The notes under the pieces: generated by a model
Seen by the model: only the letters and a program-made list of their open reading frames with translations
Told to the model about the DNA's origin: nothing
Database searches by the model: none
Assembly: GCA_031254445.1 (NCBI GenBank)
Contig: JAIRUL010000127.1
Coordinates: 1-11,368, forward strand
Length of the DNA: 11,368 nucleotides
Source of the DNA: Chitinispirillales bacterium
GTDB taxonomy: Bacteria; Fibrobacterota; Chitinivibrionia; Chitinivibrionales; Chitinispirillaceae
Direction of reading: 5' to 3'
Made by a program: the position numbers and the translations under genes
Shown: in pieces, positions 1 to 7,373 of the stretch
How positions within the stretch are numbered: the stretch's first letter is position 1
How the letters are laid out: every line of letters begins with the position of its first letter

Positions 1-111
1 TATCGCCTCTACCGTAAGGCCGCTCTCCTCGATCATGGTTAGTATCCTTCCGGCGTTCTTGTCTCGAACCGCGTCAGGCTTTATGACGGCCAGCGTCCTC
101 GTAGTATCCAT
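1..111 (-). CDS. ndk: Nucleoside diphosphate kinase, N-terminal 37 residues (cut by window edge)
   Basis: The reading frame starts at the ATG complementary to 109-111 and stays open to base 1, giving 37 codons. It begins MDTTRTLAVIKPDAV, which matches the classic Ndk N-terminus (RTLAIIKPDAV), followed by the usual glycine-containing turn and helix (AGRILTMIEESGLTVEAI). Ndk transfers the terminal phosphate between nucleoside triphosphates and diphosphates through a phosphohistidine, balancing cytoplasmic NTP/dNTP pools. The catalytic histidine lies further on, outside the window. A strong Shine-Dalgarno, AGGAG (complement of 116-120), sits 4 nt before the ATG. Only 71 bp separate it from the upstream tex stop, so read-through from tex is possible; that spacer is AT-rich but no convincing -35/-10 pair was found. 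Confidence 0.9.
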   Translation of the reverse strand, partial: MDTTRTLAVIKPDAVRDKNAGRILTMIEESGLTVEAI

Positions 112-182
112 CTTTCTCCTTAAAAAGGTTTATTAATGATAAAATAACGCGTAAACTACCCATGTAATATACAATAAAGCGC

Positions 183-2540
183 TTACGGCAGCAACTTTTT
201 AATGTTAATCGGCGGCTTGATTGTCTTGAGCGGGCGCTTGCCGCTGTCCGCTTTGCCGAACTTCTCCTTCAGCGATTGGATGGACGGCGCCTCTTGCTGC
301 GGGCGCGGAACCGCCGCTGCCGCCGGCCTCGGGCGGCCGGCCCCGCCGTGTTCGGGCTTGGGCTTAACCGGCGGCGCCCCGGCGTCCCCATCGAGCTTCA
401 TCGACAGCGCTATCCGCCTTAGTTCCGCGTCGACCTTCACCACCCTCACCTTTACCACTTGCCCCGCCTTGACCACGGCCTTCGGGTCGGAGACGAAAGA
501 GTGCGATAGCTCCGAGATGTGGATTAGCCCGTCTTGGTGCACGCCCACGTCTATGAACGCCCCGAAGTTGGCCACGTTCGTTATCACCCCCTCTAGTATC
601 ATCCCCTCCTTGAGGTGCGCGAGATCCGTTACGCCATCGTCGAACCGCGCGTACTTAAACTCGGCGCGGGGGTCGCGCCCGGGCTTCTCTAGCTCGGAGA
701 GGATGTCGGTTATCGTCGGCAGGCCCGCCTCCTCGGTAACGAAATCCTCCTTGTTGACGCTCCTCAATAATACCGTGTTGCCGATGAGATCGCGTATCGT
801 CGTCTTCAGCCGCTCCGCCATTTTGTTGACGGTTTCGTAAGACTCGGGGTGGACGGCGGAATTGTCAAGAGGGTTCCCGCTCCCCGTTATCCGCAGGAAT
901 CCCGCGGAGAGCTGGAACTTCTTGTCGCCGAGCCCCGCGACCTCCAGCAAATCCTCGCGGCGCGAGAACGCGCCGTGCTTGTTCCTGTGGTTGACGATGT
1001 TCTCCGCTATGAGCCTATTTAGCCCCGACACGTGCTTGAGCAGCTCCTCCGACGCGAGGTTCACGTCTACGCCCACGCGGTTTACGCTGCTCTCTACCAC
1101 CTCGTCAAGCGACTCCTTGAGGCGTACTTGGTTGACGTCGTGCTGGTACTGCCCCACGCCTATGGACTTCGGGTCTATCTTGACAAGTTCGGAAAGCGGA
1201 TCCTGCAGGCGGCGGGCGATGGAGATAGCGCCGCGCACCGTCAAATCCAAACTTGGAAACTCCTTAATGGCAACGTCCGACGCGCTGTAGACGCTCGCCC
1301 CCGCCTCGCTCACCACAACGCTAAGCGGCCGCTCTTCGGGCGGGACGTCCTTTATGGCCTCCCTCACAAACTCGTCCGTTTCGCGCCCCGCCGTCCCGTT
1401 CCCGATGGCGATGAGCCGCGCCCCGTGGCGCTGCACAAGCGCAAGCAAGACCGCCCGCGATTTGTCTACGTCTTTATGCGGCTCGTGGGGGTAGATAACC
1501 GCGTTTTCGATGAACTTTCCCGTGTCGTCAACCACCACGACCTTGCACCCCGTCCGAAATCCAGGGTCGACCCCTATGACCGTCTTGCGCCCCGCCGGCG
1601 CGCTTAAAAGCAGCGCCTCGAGGTTGTTGCCGAAGACCTTAATGGCCTCGTCCTCCGCCTTCTCGCGCATCTCCCAGCGCGCCTCCGTCTCCGTGGCCGG
1701 CAGAAGCAGCCTGTCGAACGAATCAGCCGCCGCCTCGCGCAAATACGGTGCCGCCGCGCTCTGTGGATGCTTGACAATCCGGCTGCAAAGATACTGAACC
1801 GCCGACTCGGCGGGCATTTCAAGCGAGAGGCGGAGCACTTTCTCGCGCTCGCCGCGCAGCATCGCCAAAATGCGGTGCGAGGGGATCGCCGACGCCTTCT
1901 CCCTATAGTTGTAGTACATCTCGTACTTGCTCTTCTGCCCCTCGAACTCCTTCCGAACCGCGCTCGCTATAAAGCCCTGATCCGCCGCCAGCTCGCGCAT
2001 CCACAAGCGGATGTCCGCGTCGTCCGAGAGGCGCTCCGCCAAAATGTCCTTGGCGCCGGCAATAGCCTTTTCCGGCGTGTCAATACCCATCTCCGCGTTT
2101 ACAAATTCCCCGGCTTTGGCGAGCGCGTCGCCCCAGCCGCTGTCAAGTTCGCACAGCCAGTCCGTTAGAGGCTCAAGCCCGGCGTCCTTAGCCTTGGTAG
2201 CCCGCGTGGCCCGCTTTGGCTTGTAGGGCAGGTACAAATCCTCAAGCACTGTCTTGCTCAGCGTCTCGTTTATCTTGCCTTCAAGCTCGATAGTCAGCTT
2301 GCCCTGCTCGCGTATGCTGTCGAGGATAACCCCGCGCCGCTCGTCCAACTCCTTATAGTAGGCGTAACGGTGCTGCAAATCCCGTATCTGTATCTCGTTG
2401 AGCTCCCCGGTGCGCTCCTTGCGGTAGCGGGCGATGAAAGGAACCGTGGCCCCCTCGTCGAAAAGCTCAAGGGTGCTTTTGACCTGAAACTCCTGGAGGC
2501 TAAACTCGGTAACAAGCTGCGCGCATATATCCATAGGCAT
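183..2540 (-). CDS. tex: Tex-family RNA-binding transcription accessory protein
   Basis: This 785-aa protein has the full Tex layout. An N-terminal helical region carries the conserved ATVPFIARYRKERTGELNE stretch (about residues 31-49). An RNase H-like YqgF domain (about 321-445) includes GVDPGFRTGCK, GNGTAGRETDEF and VSEAGASVYSAS. A helix-hairpin-helix region (about 495-555) follows, then an S1 RNA-binding domain (about 645-715, GVITNVANFGAFIDVGVHQD). The C-terminal tail of about 65 residues is rich in proline, alanine and lysine. Length is usual for the family. Tex is a cytoplasmic nucleic-acid-binding protein linked to transcription and RNA turnover. An in-frame TTG at 2550-2552 would add four residues, but GGAG at 2547-2550 lies 6 nt before the ATG at 2538-2540, so I take that ATG. 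An AT-rich tandem repeat abuts the ribosome binding site directly upstream. The gene stops with TAA just before ndk. Confidence 0.95.
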   Translation of the reverse strand: MPMDICAQLVTEFSLQEFQVKSTLELFDEGATVPFIARYRKERTGELNEIQIRDLQHRYAYYKELDERRGVILDSIREQGKLTIELEGKINETLSKTVLEDLYLPYKPKRATRATKAKDAGLEPLTDWLCELDSGWGDALAKAGEFVNAEMGIDTPEKAIAGAKDILAERLSDDADIRLWMRELAADQGFIASAVRKEFEGQKSKYEMYYNYREKASAIPSHRILAMLRGEREKVLRLSLEMPAESAVQYLCSRIVKHPQSAAAPYLREAAADSFDRLLLPATETEARWEMREKAEDEAIKVFGNNLEALLLSAPAGRKTVIGVDPGFRTGCKVVVVDDTGKFIENAVIYPHEPHKDVDKSRAVLLALVQRHGARLIAIGNGTAGRETDEFVREAIKDVPPEERPLSVVVSEAGASVYSASDVAIKEFPSLDLTVRGAISIARRLQDPLSELVKIDPKSIGVGQYQHDVNQVRLKESLDEVVESSVNRVGVDVNLASEELLKHVSGLNRLIAENIVNHRNKHGAFSRREDLLEVAGLGDKKFQLSAGFLRITGSGNPLDNSAVHPESYETVNKMAERLKTTIRDLIGNTVLLRSVNKEDFVTEEAGLPTITDILSELEKPGRDPRAEFKYARFDDGVTDLAHLKEGMILEGVITNVANFGAFIDVGVHQDGLIHISELSHSFVSDPKAVVKAGQVVKVRVVKVDAELRRIALSMKLDGDAGAPPVKPKPEHGGAGRPRPAAAAVPRPQQEAPSIQSLKEKFGKADSGKRPLKTIKPPINIKKLLP

Positions 2541-2546
2541 AATTGT

Positions 2547-2550
2547 CTCC
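2547..2550 (-). promoter_or_regulatory. Ribosome binding site deciding the tex start
   Basis: GGAG on the minus strand is followed after ACAATT (6 nt) by ATG at 2540. Its first G is the third base of the rival TTG codon, so it cannot serve that upstream start. The array of GAC-type repeats ends immediately upstream of it. Confidence 0.7.
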
Positions 2551-2624
2551 AAAAAAGTCTTTTTAGTCTTTTAAGTCTTTTTAGTCTTTTAAGTCTTTAA
2601 GTCTTTTTAGTCTTTTAAGTCAAA
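2551..2624 (-). repeat. AT-rich tandem array 1, GAC-type unit, abutting the tex ribosome binding site
   Basis: Read on the minus strand (tex sense), eight GAC triplets are spaced by TTAAAA, TAAAAA or TTAAA, giving 8-9-bp units such as GACTTAAAA and GACTAAAAA. The array begins with TTTGACTT and runs into a short T run just before GGAG. All units carry GAC and none carry GGC. Mixed 8- and 9-bp units and stop codons rule out a peptide repeat. The copy number looks slippage-prone, so spacing or promoter strength upstream of tex could vary; that is inference. Confidence 0.85.
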
Positions 2625-2709
2625 TTCTTATATGGGAGAATGTATTTTCTGCAACTCCCGCGCCGTGGTTTACGGGGCAGGGGCACTGGGGTCTTTTGCG
2701 CTGGTGTCG

Positions 2710-2735
2710 TAAAAGCGGGGCCAGCCCCGCCTTTA
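2710..2735 (-). terminator. GC hairpin with short T run, possible terminator of the minus-strand redox operon
   Basis: GCGGGGC (2715-2721) pairs with GCCCCGC (2724-2730) around a 2-nt loop. TAAA/TTTA outside adds four more pairs after one mismatch. On the minus strand the stem is followed by TTTTA, so a transcript coming from the DsbA-like gene could stop here. The distance from that gene's stop (about 360 nt), the very small loop and the short T run keep this tentative. Confidence 0.35.
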
Positions 2736-2761
2736 CTTAGCAGCAACCCTGAATGGGGTAC

Positions 2762-2816
2762 GGGACGCAATGGCGAACGTCAAAATCGAGGGTTTGACGT
2801 TCGCCATTGCGCTCCC
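2762..2816. repeat. Long inverted repeat: 19-bp perfect stem with 8-nt loop
   Basis: CGCAATGGCGAACGTCAAA (2766-2784) is the exact reverse complement of 2793-2811, around the loop ATCGAGGG. GGGA/TCCC outside extends the stem to 23 pairs, with C2812 bulged. There is no T run on either side, so it does not look like an intrinsic terminator. It is the centrepiece of the element at 2617-2962. Confidence 0.9.
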
Positions 2817-2840
2817 TGCCACGCATAGGATTGCTTTTAA

Positions 2841-2869
2841 GCGCGGGGCAGGCTGGCCGCCCCCCGCGC
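2841..2869. repeat. GC-rich hairpin in the intergenic element
   Basis: GCGCGGGG (2841-2848) pairs with CCCCGCGC (2862-2869), leaving a 13-nt loop. It is the third hairpin inside the element and has no adjacent T tract. Confidence 0.6.
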
Positions 2870-2951
2870 GACAACAGAGCGATGCCGCCGGCACCGCAAC
2901 GCCGTGAATTCTGGCGGAGGGGGTTGCAGCACGCCCCATTATCCCATAATA

Positions 2952-3095
2952 GACTTTGACTTTAAAGGCTTTAAAGGCTTAAAAGGCTAAAAAGGCTAAA
3001 AAGGCTTAAAGGCTTAAAAGGCTTAAAGGCTTTAAAGGCTTTAAAGGCTAAAAAGGCTTAAAAGGCTTAAAGACTTAAAAGACTAAAAAGGCTTT
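2952..3095 (+). repeat. AT-rich tandem array 2, GGC-type unit, running into the DsbA-like stop codon
   Basis: Read on the plus strand, the array opens with GACTTTGACTTT and continues as units such as TTTAAAGGC, TTAAAAGGC, TAAAAAGGC and TTAAAGGC (8-9 bp). There are thirteen GGC triplets, plus two GAC units near the right end. The final AGGCTTTA merges with the TAA stop of the minus-strand DsbA-like gene. The array is inverted relative to array 1, so the two bracket the 2617-2962 element symmetrically. Stop codons in the units and 8/9-bp mixing argue against coding. Confidence 0.85.
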
Positions 3096-3906
3096 ATTCC
3101 TCAATAGCATACTCAATTGCGTCCACAACCCACCTGCCCGTTGACACGCTTTCGTATCTCCGGCCGGATATTAGGTAGGTGGGGACTAGCCTTACGCCGT
3201 TGCGTTCCGCTTCGGCGGTTGACTGTTCCACGCGTTTCATTGTTGCCGGCGACTCCACGAAAGCTTTGAATTTGTCCCTGTCTAAGTATAGGTTGTCGGC
3301 AACCGAGTATAAGACCTCTTCGTCGATGCGCACTTTTACCTCCGCTAAGGCAAGCATGAAGTCCGGGAAGCGGCCTAAATCGTGCGCCACGGCGAGCGCC
3401 CTGTTGGCCACGCCGGTGCCGAAAGGCTTGACGATTATCTTCGCCTTGCCCTTTAGGCTGCCTGCGGTTACCTCCCTATGCATCTCCTTAAAGTTGCTCT
3501 TGCAGGTCGGGCAGGTTCCCGATATGTACATCACCACGGTGAGCGGGGCATTGGCGTTGCCGATAAGGGGCCAACCCTTAGCGTCGGCGGCATACTTCTT
3601 TTTGTCGGCGAGCGACAAGTAGCGCGCGGAAAGCGCTTCGTCAAACTTTTCGTCGCTGTTGCGGCCCACGCTGTCCATCCACGCGATGAAGTTGGCGAGG
3701 CGCGGCGCAATTTTGCAGGCGGGCTTCTTCTTCGCGCAGTCGGCGAGCTTCGAGGCGCAGCAGTGCTCGACGTAGAAGTTCTTTTGCAGCGAGTCTAAAT
3801 ACGCGCTCTTTAGGGCGGCGCGGCAGGGGGCGGCGGCCGCCGCGAGAGCGAGGATTGACGCGAACACAAGTGCCGGAGATGCTAACGGTTGCGGTAATGT
3901 TTTCAT
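3094..3906 (-). CDS. Exported DsbA-like thiol:disulfide protein with cysteine-rich N-terminal domain
   Basis: The 270-aa product begins with a Sec-type signal peptide (MKTLPQ, then a hydrophobic Ala-rich core, likely cut after residue 30, CRA). A cysteine-rich helical segment follows (about 40-100) with C49, C50, C57 and C64, ending ARYLSL. Then comes a thioredoxin-fold domain (about 115-270) with active site C132-P-T-C135, a helical insertion and the cis-proline P242 (VPTYL). This fits a periplasmic thiol oxidoreductase of the DsbA/DsbG-like group; its substrate is unknown. The next gene upstream encodes a DsbD-like reductant importer, a natural partner. An earlier in-frame ATG at 3963 would place 19 polar residues before the signal peptide and has no ribosome binding site, so I use 3906, although its AAGGA is a distant 12 nt away. 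Specific function is inferred. Confidence 0.85.
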   Translation of the reverse strand: MKTLPQPLASPALVFASILALAAAAAPCRAALKSAYLDSLQKNFYVEHCCASKLADCAKKKPACKIAPRLANFIAWMDSVGRNSDEKFDEALSARYLSLADKKKYAADAKGWPLIGNANAPLTVVMYISGTCPTCKSNFKEMHREVTAGSLKGKAKIIVKPFGTGVANRALAVAHDLGRFPDFMLALAEVKVRIDEEVLYSVADNLYLDRDKFKAFVESPATMKRVEQSTAEAERNGVRLVPTYLISGRRYESVSTGRWVVDAIEYAIEE

Positions 3907-3977
3907 GGCGCTGCGGGATCCTTGGTTTAGGTGATTAGCTAGCCCTAGGGGGTTGCGCTGCATGGCAAACCCATACT

Positions 3978-4006
3978 AATATATATTATGGCGGGGCGGG
4001 AGGCAA
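3978..4006 (-). promoter_or_regulatory. Possible sigma70-type promoter for the DsbA-like gene
   Basis: On the minus strand TTGCCT (4001-4006) and TATATT (3978-3983) are separated by exactly 17 bp. They match 4 of 6 and 5 of 6 consensus bases. Transcription would start near 3971, which favours translation from the ATG at 3906. The 122-bp gap after dsbD is otherwise unexplained. Confidence 0.35.
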
Positions 4007-4028
4007 AAAATTAATGGCGTCAAAAACG

Positions 4029-6233
4029 TCAAGGCAAACCCCTCAGCTCCCCCAAAAACTTATCTTTAGAAATAATGTCCCTCATAACGACCGGCCTTAT
4101 GGGCGCGTCCGCCGGGAATATCGCTAAAAAAGGCACGCTCCTTGACCCTAAATGGTGAAGCAGCTCCTGCGCCTCGGGATTGTGGTTCGTGATGTCCGCC
4201 GTCAGCAAGAGGATGTTCTTATCGGCGTACAGCCGCCGCGCGTCCGCCGTGTTCAGCGCCGCCGCCTTGTTCAGCTTGCAGTTCGTGCACCACGACGCTG
4301 TGAAGTTCACGATTACGCTGCGCCCCTCCGCGTGCGCGGCTCTCAGCGTTTGCGCCGAGAACTCAGCCCACTGCGCCGGCGCCGAGTCCGCCTGCTCCGC
4401 TTGATCGTCATTGAATATCGGCGCGTCAACGCGCAGGTAGGCAACGGAGATTATCGCCCCTATGGTTAAAAGCGCGACCGATATCGACACCACGGCGGCG
4501 CGGCGCGGCGCGGATACGCCAAACGGCGCGAAGCGCTTGTGCACGCTCGCGGCGAAGAGGAGGCTTAGGCATATTCCGACCGCCGTAGCGGTTAAGCGCG
4601 GGTCAAGGCTTCGCATCATGTTCACCGCGAAAGCCAGAAGCAAGAAGCCCATAAAGTGCTTGAAGTCCTCTATCCAGCGCCCGGGTTTCGGGAGCAGGCC
4701 CATTAGCCGCTTGCTTGACGAGAGGAAAACGTAGGGGAGCGCCATCCCTACGCCCATCACGGCGAAGAGGATGAAGATGGTTAGCGGCTTTTGGAGCAGC
4801 GCCCACGCTAGTAGCGCGCCTAAGAATGGGCCGCCGCAGGGCGTGGCCATCACCGTGGCTATCGCGCCCTTGAGGAAATCGCCGGCGAGGTTCGCTTTGG
4901 CCTTGCGTTCCGCGTTGCCTATCGCGGCGGGGACGCTTAGCGTGTAGAAGTCGAATAGGCCAAGCGCGAAGAGGAATACTAGCGCGATGATCCCGACCAT
5001 CATGCCCGGGCTCTGGAACTGCTGCCCCCACGAGAACCCCGCGAACGCCGCGAACGCGGCTAACAGCAAAAATACCGACACTATCCCTAAGGAAAAGGCG
5101 ACGCTCCGAACGACCGCGCTGCGCCGAGACTCCAGCGCGCTCTGGGCAAACGACAGCGCCCTGACGCCGAGCAGCGGGAAGATGCAGGGGGTCAGGTTGA
5201 GCGCGAGGCCGGCTACGAGCGCGAAGAGGATCGCGGTGAGCAGGTTGTATTCGCGCTTCTCCTCGAGCGGCGAGTAGCCGTAGGCCGCGTCGTCGCCGTT
5301 ATTAGAGGCGCCGGAAATAGGGCTTTGCCGCGGTTCGCCGGGCGGATTTTCGGGCGGCGGTTCGGATGTTATTATTGGCGGCGATAGGGGCGGCGCCCCC
5401 GCCAAGCTTGACAACCCGCTCAAATCTAGGTTGACGGCGTTTAGCCCCGCCGCGCCGCCGCCGGGCAGTAACGCCGCCGCGTCGGGCGCGCCGGCCTTGA
5501 ACGCTACCGGTTCGGACTTCGCGTAGCGCGATTGCATGCTTGACCCGGCGGGAAAGGCGGTCGCGGATAGGTTGGGCTTCTCGGCCTCTATCGGCAGCGG
5601 CAGGTCGAACGGGGCGTTTTTGGCAACCGGGACGCAGGCGGTTTGGCAGATCAGGGCTTCTACGATTATCTCGTAGGCGATAACGCTTGGCGGGGGCGTC
5701 GCGTCGGCGGCTGTATCGGCGGCGGCGGCTTTGCGTCCGCTTGCCGCTTTGGTTTTGGCCGGCGCGGCTTTCGTTTTTGCGGCAGGCAAAGCCAATGCGC
5801 CGCCGCCGTTAATTGCCGCGCTGTCAATAACGCTCTCCTTAACGCTGTCTTTTACCAACACGCCCTTGACAAAGAAGTACGCCTCCGATTCATACGCCCA
5901 AACCCAGCTGCCTATCGGCGGGTTGTAGCGCTTAGGAAAGCTCTTGCGCGCCTCAATCCACGTTATGCTGTACGGTACGCGCTTGTCCCGGCTTGGCTGG
6001 TTGACAAAGAGGTTGAGCGGTTTGCCTATCCCGGGGCCGAGCGGGTTTGAGTACAAATGGTAGCCCTGCGGGATGGCCGCCTTGACCCCGACAACGACGG
6101 TGTCGCCTATGGCGTAGTGCGTCCTGCCGACGGTAACCTCAAGCCGCAGCTCCTTGTCCCGCCCGGCGGCGGTTATGAGGGCGGCGGCGGCAACGACGGT
6201 TGCCGCAGATAATTTTAGCCAAAATTTTGTCAT
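4029..6233 (-). CDS. dsbD: DsbD/ScsB-type thiol:disulfide interchange protein
   Basis: The 734-aa membrane protein has the three-part DsbD plan. A signal peptide (1-24) leads to a periplasmic N-terminal domain (about 28-212) with the pair C196/C200 in ICQTACVP. A central domain of about eight helices (330-600) carries the two essential-type cysteines C350 (LNLTPCIFPLL) and C466 (ATPCGGPFLGALL). A periplasmic thioredoxin domain at the end has W-C649-T-N-C652 and SVPF (P701, likely cis-proline). Such proteins pass electrons from cytoplasmic thioredoxin to periplasmic thiol proteins. Two low-complexity segments stand out: an Ala/Lys stretch (about 138-182) inside the N-terminal domain and a Pro/Ala-rich linker (about 220-325). 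The ATG overlaps the xer stop by four bases (ATGA), implying translational coupling. Confidence 0.93.
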   Translation of the reverse strand: MTKFWLKLSAATVVAAAALITAAGRDKELRLEVTVGRTHYAIGDTVVVGVKAAIPQGYHLYSNPLGPGIGKPLNLFVNQPSRDKRVPYSITWIEARKSFPKRYNPPIGSWVWAYESEAYFFVKGVLVKDSVKESVIDSAAINGGGALALPAAKTKAAPAKTKAASGRKAAAADTAADATPPPSVIAYEIIVEALICQTACVPVAKNAPFDLPLPIEAEKPNLSATAFPAGSSMQSRYAKSEPVAFKAGAPDAAALLPGGGAAGLNAVNLDLSGLSSLAGAPPLSPPIITSEPPPENPPGEPRQSPISGASNNGDDAAYGYSPLEEKREYNLLTAILFALVAGLALNLTPCIFPLLGVRALSFAQSALESRRSAVVRSVAFSLGIVSVFLLLAAFAAFAGFSWGQQFQSPGMMVGIIALVFLFALGLFDFYTLSVPAAIGNAERKAKANLAGDFLKGAIATVMATPCGGPFLGALLAWALLQKPLTIFILFAVMGVGMALPYVFLSSSKRLMGLLPKPGRWIEDFKHFMGFLLLAFAVNMMRSLDPRLTATAVGICLSLLFAASVHKRFAPFGVSAPRRAAVVSISVALLTIGAIISVAYLRVDAPIFNDDQAEQADSAPAQWAEFSAQTLRAAHAEGRSVIVNFTASWCTNCKLNKAAALNTADARRLYADKNILLLTADITNHNPEAQELLHHLGSRSVPFLAIFPADAPIRPVVMRDIISKDKFLGELRGLP

Positions 6234-7162
6234 TGCCCCGAATCTTTCTCCGCCCTAGGATGCGCTTGCTTGTACACTTTCAGCAAATGCTCGCGCGAAA
6301 CGTGCGTGTACACCTGCGTCGTCGACAGAGACGAGTGCCCAAGCAGCTCTTTCACCGCCCTGATGTCCGCCCCGGAGTCTAAGAGGTGCGTCGCGAAAGT
6401 GTGGCGCAGCACGTGCGGGCTTTTCTTCTTCCGCTGGCTGACATTCGATAGGGACGCGCTCACAACCCTCTCGATTTGCCGCCTTGACAGGCGCGAGCCC
6501 TTGGCGTTCACAAAAACCGGGCTTTGCGGTTCATTCCCCGCCCCGCGCGGGCGCTCCTTTTGGTACGCGTCGAGCGCGTCTAAGGTTTGCGGGGTGACAG
6601 GGACGATCCGCTCCTTCTTCCCCTTGCCCATCACGCGCACGGTCATGCCGCGCTTGTCGATGTCGCCGAAAGCCAGCCCGTGCAGCTCCGAGAGCCGAAT
6701 CCCGCTCCCGTAGAAGAATTCCACGATGGCGCGGTTGCGCGCGCTGTCGCCCTCCGCCGCCTCCTCCATGGCCTCCGTCTGCGTAGACGTCAGGAAAGCC
6801 GGCAGCGGCTTATCCATCTTGGGCGTGGCGAGCGCCTTCGACGGGTTGACCGCTAAAACGCGCGTCTTCACGCAGTAGCGGCACAGCGACTTGATGGAGG
6901 CGACCTTGCGGGCGACCGAGCGGGCCTTTAGCCCCTGCGCGCCCACATCGTACATGAACAGCCGCAACGATGCTTTAGAGAGCGCGGCGGCGGCGGTGGG
7001 CGCTATGCCCTTGTGCAGCAAAAACTCTACAAACTGCGCCAAATCGCTCCTGTAAGCCCCCACCGTGTGCGTCGAGTAACCCTTTTCTTTTTGGGCGTAA
7101 TCCAAAAAGCGGCTGATGAGGCGGCAGAGCTCTACGCCGGGGTTTTGTGCAATCGCGTCCAT
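6230..7162 (-). CDS. xerD: XerC/XerD-type tyrosine recombinase
   Basis: The 310-aa protein has the normal Xer length. A SAM-like core-binding N-terminal domain (about 10-105, ISRFLDYAQ... TVGAYRSDL) precedes the catalytic domain. All six catalytic positions are present: R156 (GSGIRLSEL), K180 (VMGKGKKER), H250 and R253 (HVLRHTFATHLL), H276 (LLGHSS) and Y285 (QVYTHV). The positions track E. coli XerD closely. Such enzymes resolve chromosome dimers at dif; C versus D cannot be separated from one gene. The frame stays open upstream to a TTG at 7309, but those 49 residues have no family counterpart. The ATG at 7162 lies behind an A-rich leader without a clear Shine-Dalgarno. The final codons overlap the dsbD start. 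Confidence 0.92.
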   Translation of the reverse strand: MDAIAQNPGVELCRLISRFLDYAQKEKGYSTHTVGAYRSDLAQFVEFLLHKGIAPTAAAALSKASLRLFMYDVGAQGLKARSVARKVASIKSLCRYCVKTRVLAVNPSKALATPKMDKPLPAFLTSTQTEAMEEAAEGDSARNRAIVEFFYGSGIRLSELHGLAFGDIDKRGMTVRVMGKGKKERIVPVTPQTLDALDAYQKERPRGAGNEPQSPVFVNAKGSRLSRRQIERVVSASLSNVSQRKKKSPHVLRHTFATHLLDSGADIRAVKELLGHSSLSTTQVYTHVSREHLLKVYKQAHPRAEKDSGQ

Positions 7163-7373
7163 TTTTTTTGCTATTTTTATGCGTTGGTTTTTTATGTATC
7201 GATATCGGGCGCTAGCCCATATATAATATAATTGTTGTACAGCGCGGCGGCGGTTAAAATTGCGCCGGGATATGATTTTCCATATAGAATTGACGAACCC
7301 GCTGCCCAAATACCATTTTTATCTAACTTGCATCCTCAAAAAACACACGGCAATGGGAAGGGGCTAATTGGTT
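7163..7373. promoter_or_regulatory. Divergent intergenic region between xer and the plus-strand operon
   Basis: These 211 bp separate two divergent transcription units and must hold their promoters. The AT-rich island 7217-7234 contains TATAAT on the plus strand (7222-7227) and TATTAT on the minus strand. Neither has a good -35 at 16-18 bp. A TTGACG lies at about 7293 on the plus strand, but without a clear -10. No hairpin, operator-like dyad or small gene was recognised. Confidence 0.4.

Larger units (their letters stand above)
2617..2962. mobile_element. Putative 346-bp MITE-like element with imperfect terminal inverted repeats
   Basis: This fills most of the gene-free gap between tex and the DsbA-like gene. 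The left end (2617-2664) and the reverse complement of the right end (2913-2962) align over about 50 bp. Both start AAGTCAAA, then a TCT word, TATGGGA, AATG, a 6- or 7-nt variable spacer, CTGCAAC and a C-rich run; 22 of the first 26 positions match. Between the ends are three GC-rich hairpins (2710-2735, 2762-2816, 2841-2869) and no credible gene. No transposase and no simple target-site duplication are evident. Instead, inverted AT-rich arrays flank both ends. It may be a non-autonomous transposon, a structured intergenic repeat family member, or a transcribed structured RNA. Dispersed copies elsewhere in the genome would decide. Confidence 0.55.

Noticed and set aside
202..2226. Long plus-strand open frames opposite tex
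   Set aside because: They are antisense shadows caused by GC-rich codon bias; tex carries clear family motifs throughout.
2640..2939. Small open frames (62 and 68 codons) in the tex/DsbA-like gap
   Set aside because: They cross the hairpins and terminal repeats, have no good ribosome binding site and show no recognisable protein pattern.
2551..3095. AT-rich arrays as a CRISPR array
   Set aside because: The units are 8-9 bp and contiguous, with no unique spacers of 25-40 bp and no cas genes nearby.
6230..7162. Tyrosine recombinase as an integrase of a mobile island
   Set aside because: Length, catalytic spacing and motifs fit housekeeping XerC/D; no attachment-site repeats, tRNA or phage genes are nearby.
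7222..7227. Perfect TATAAT as a plus-strand promoter
   Set aside because: No acceptable -35 lies 16-18 bp upstream, and an AT-rich island gives such a hexamer easily by chance.
7163..7309. 49-residue N-terminal extension of the Xer protein from a TTG
   Set aside because: The extension is encoded by AT-rich intergenic DNA, matches nothing in the family, and would make the enzyme longer than normal.
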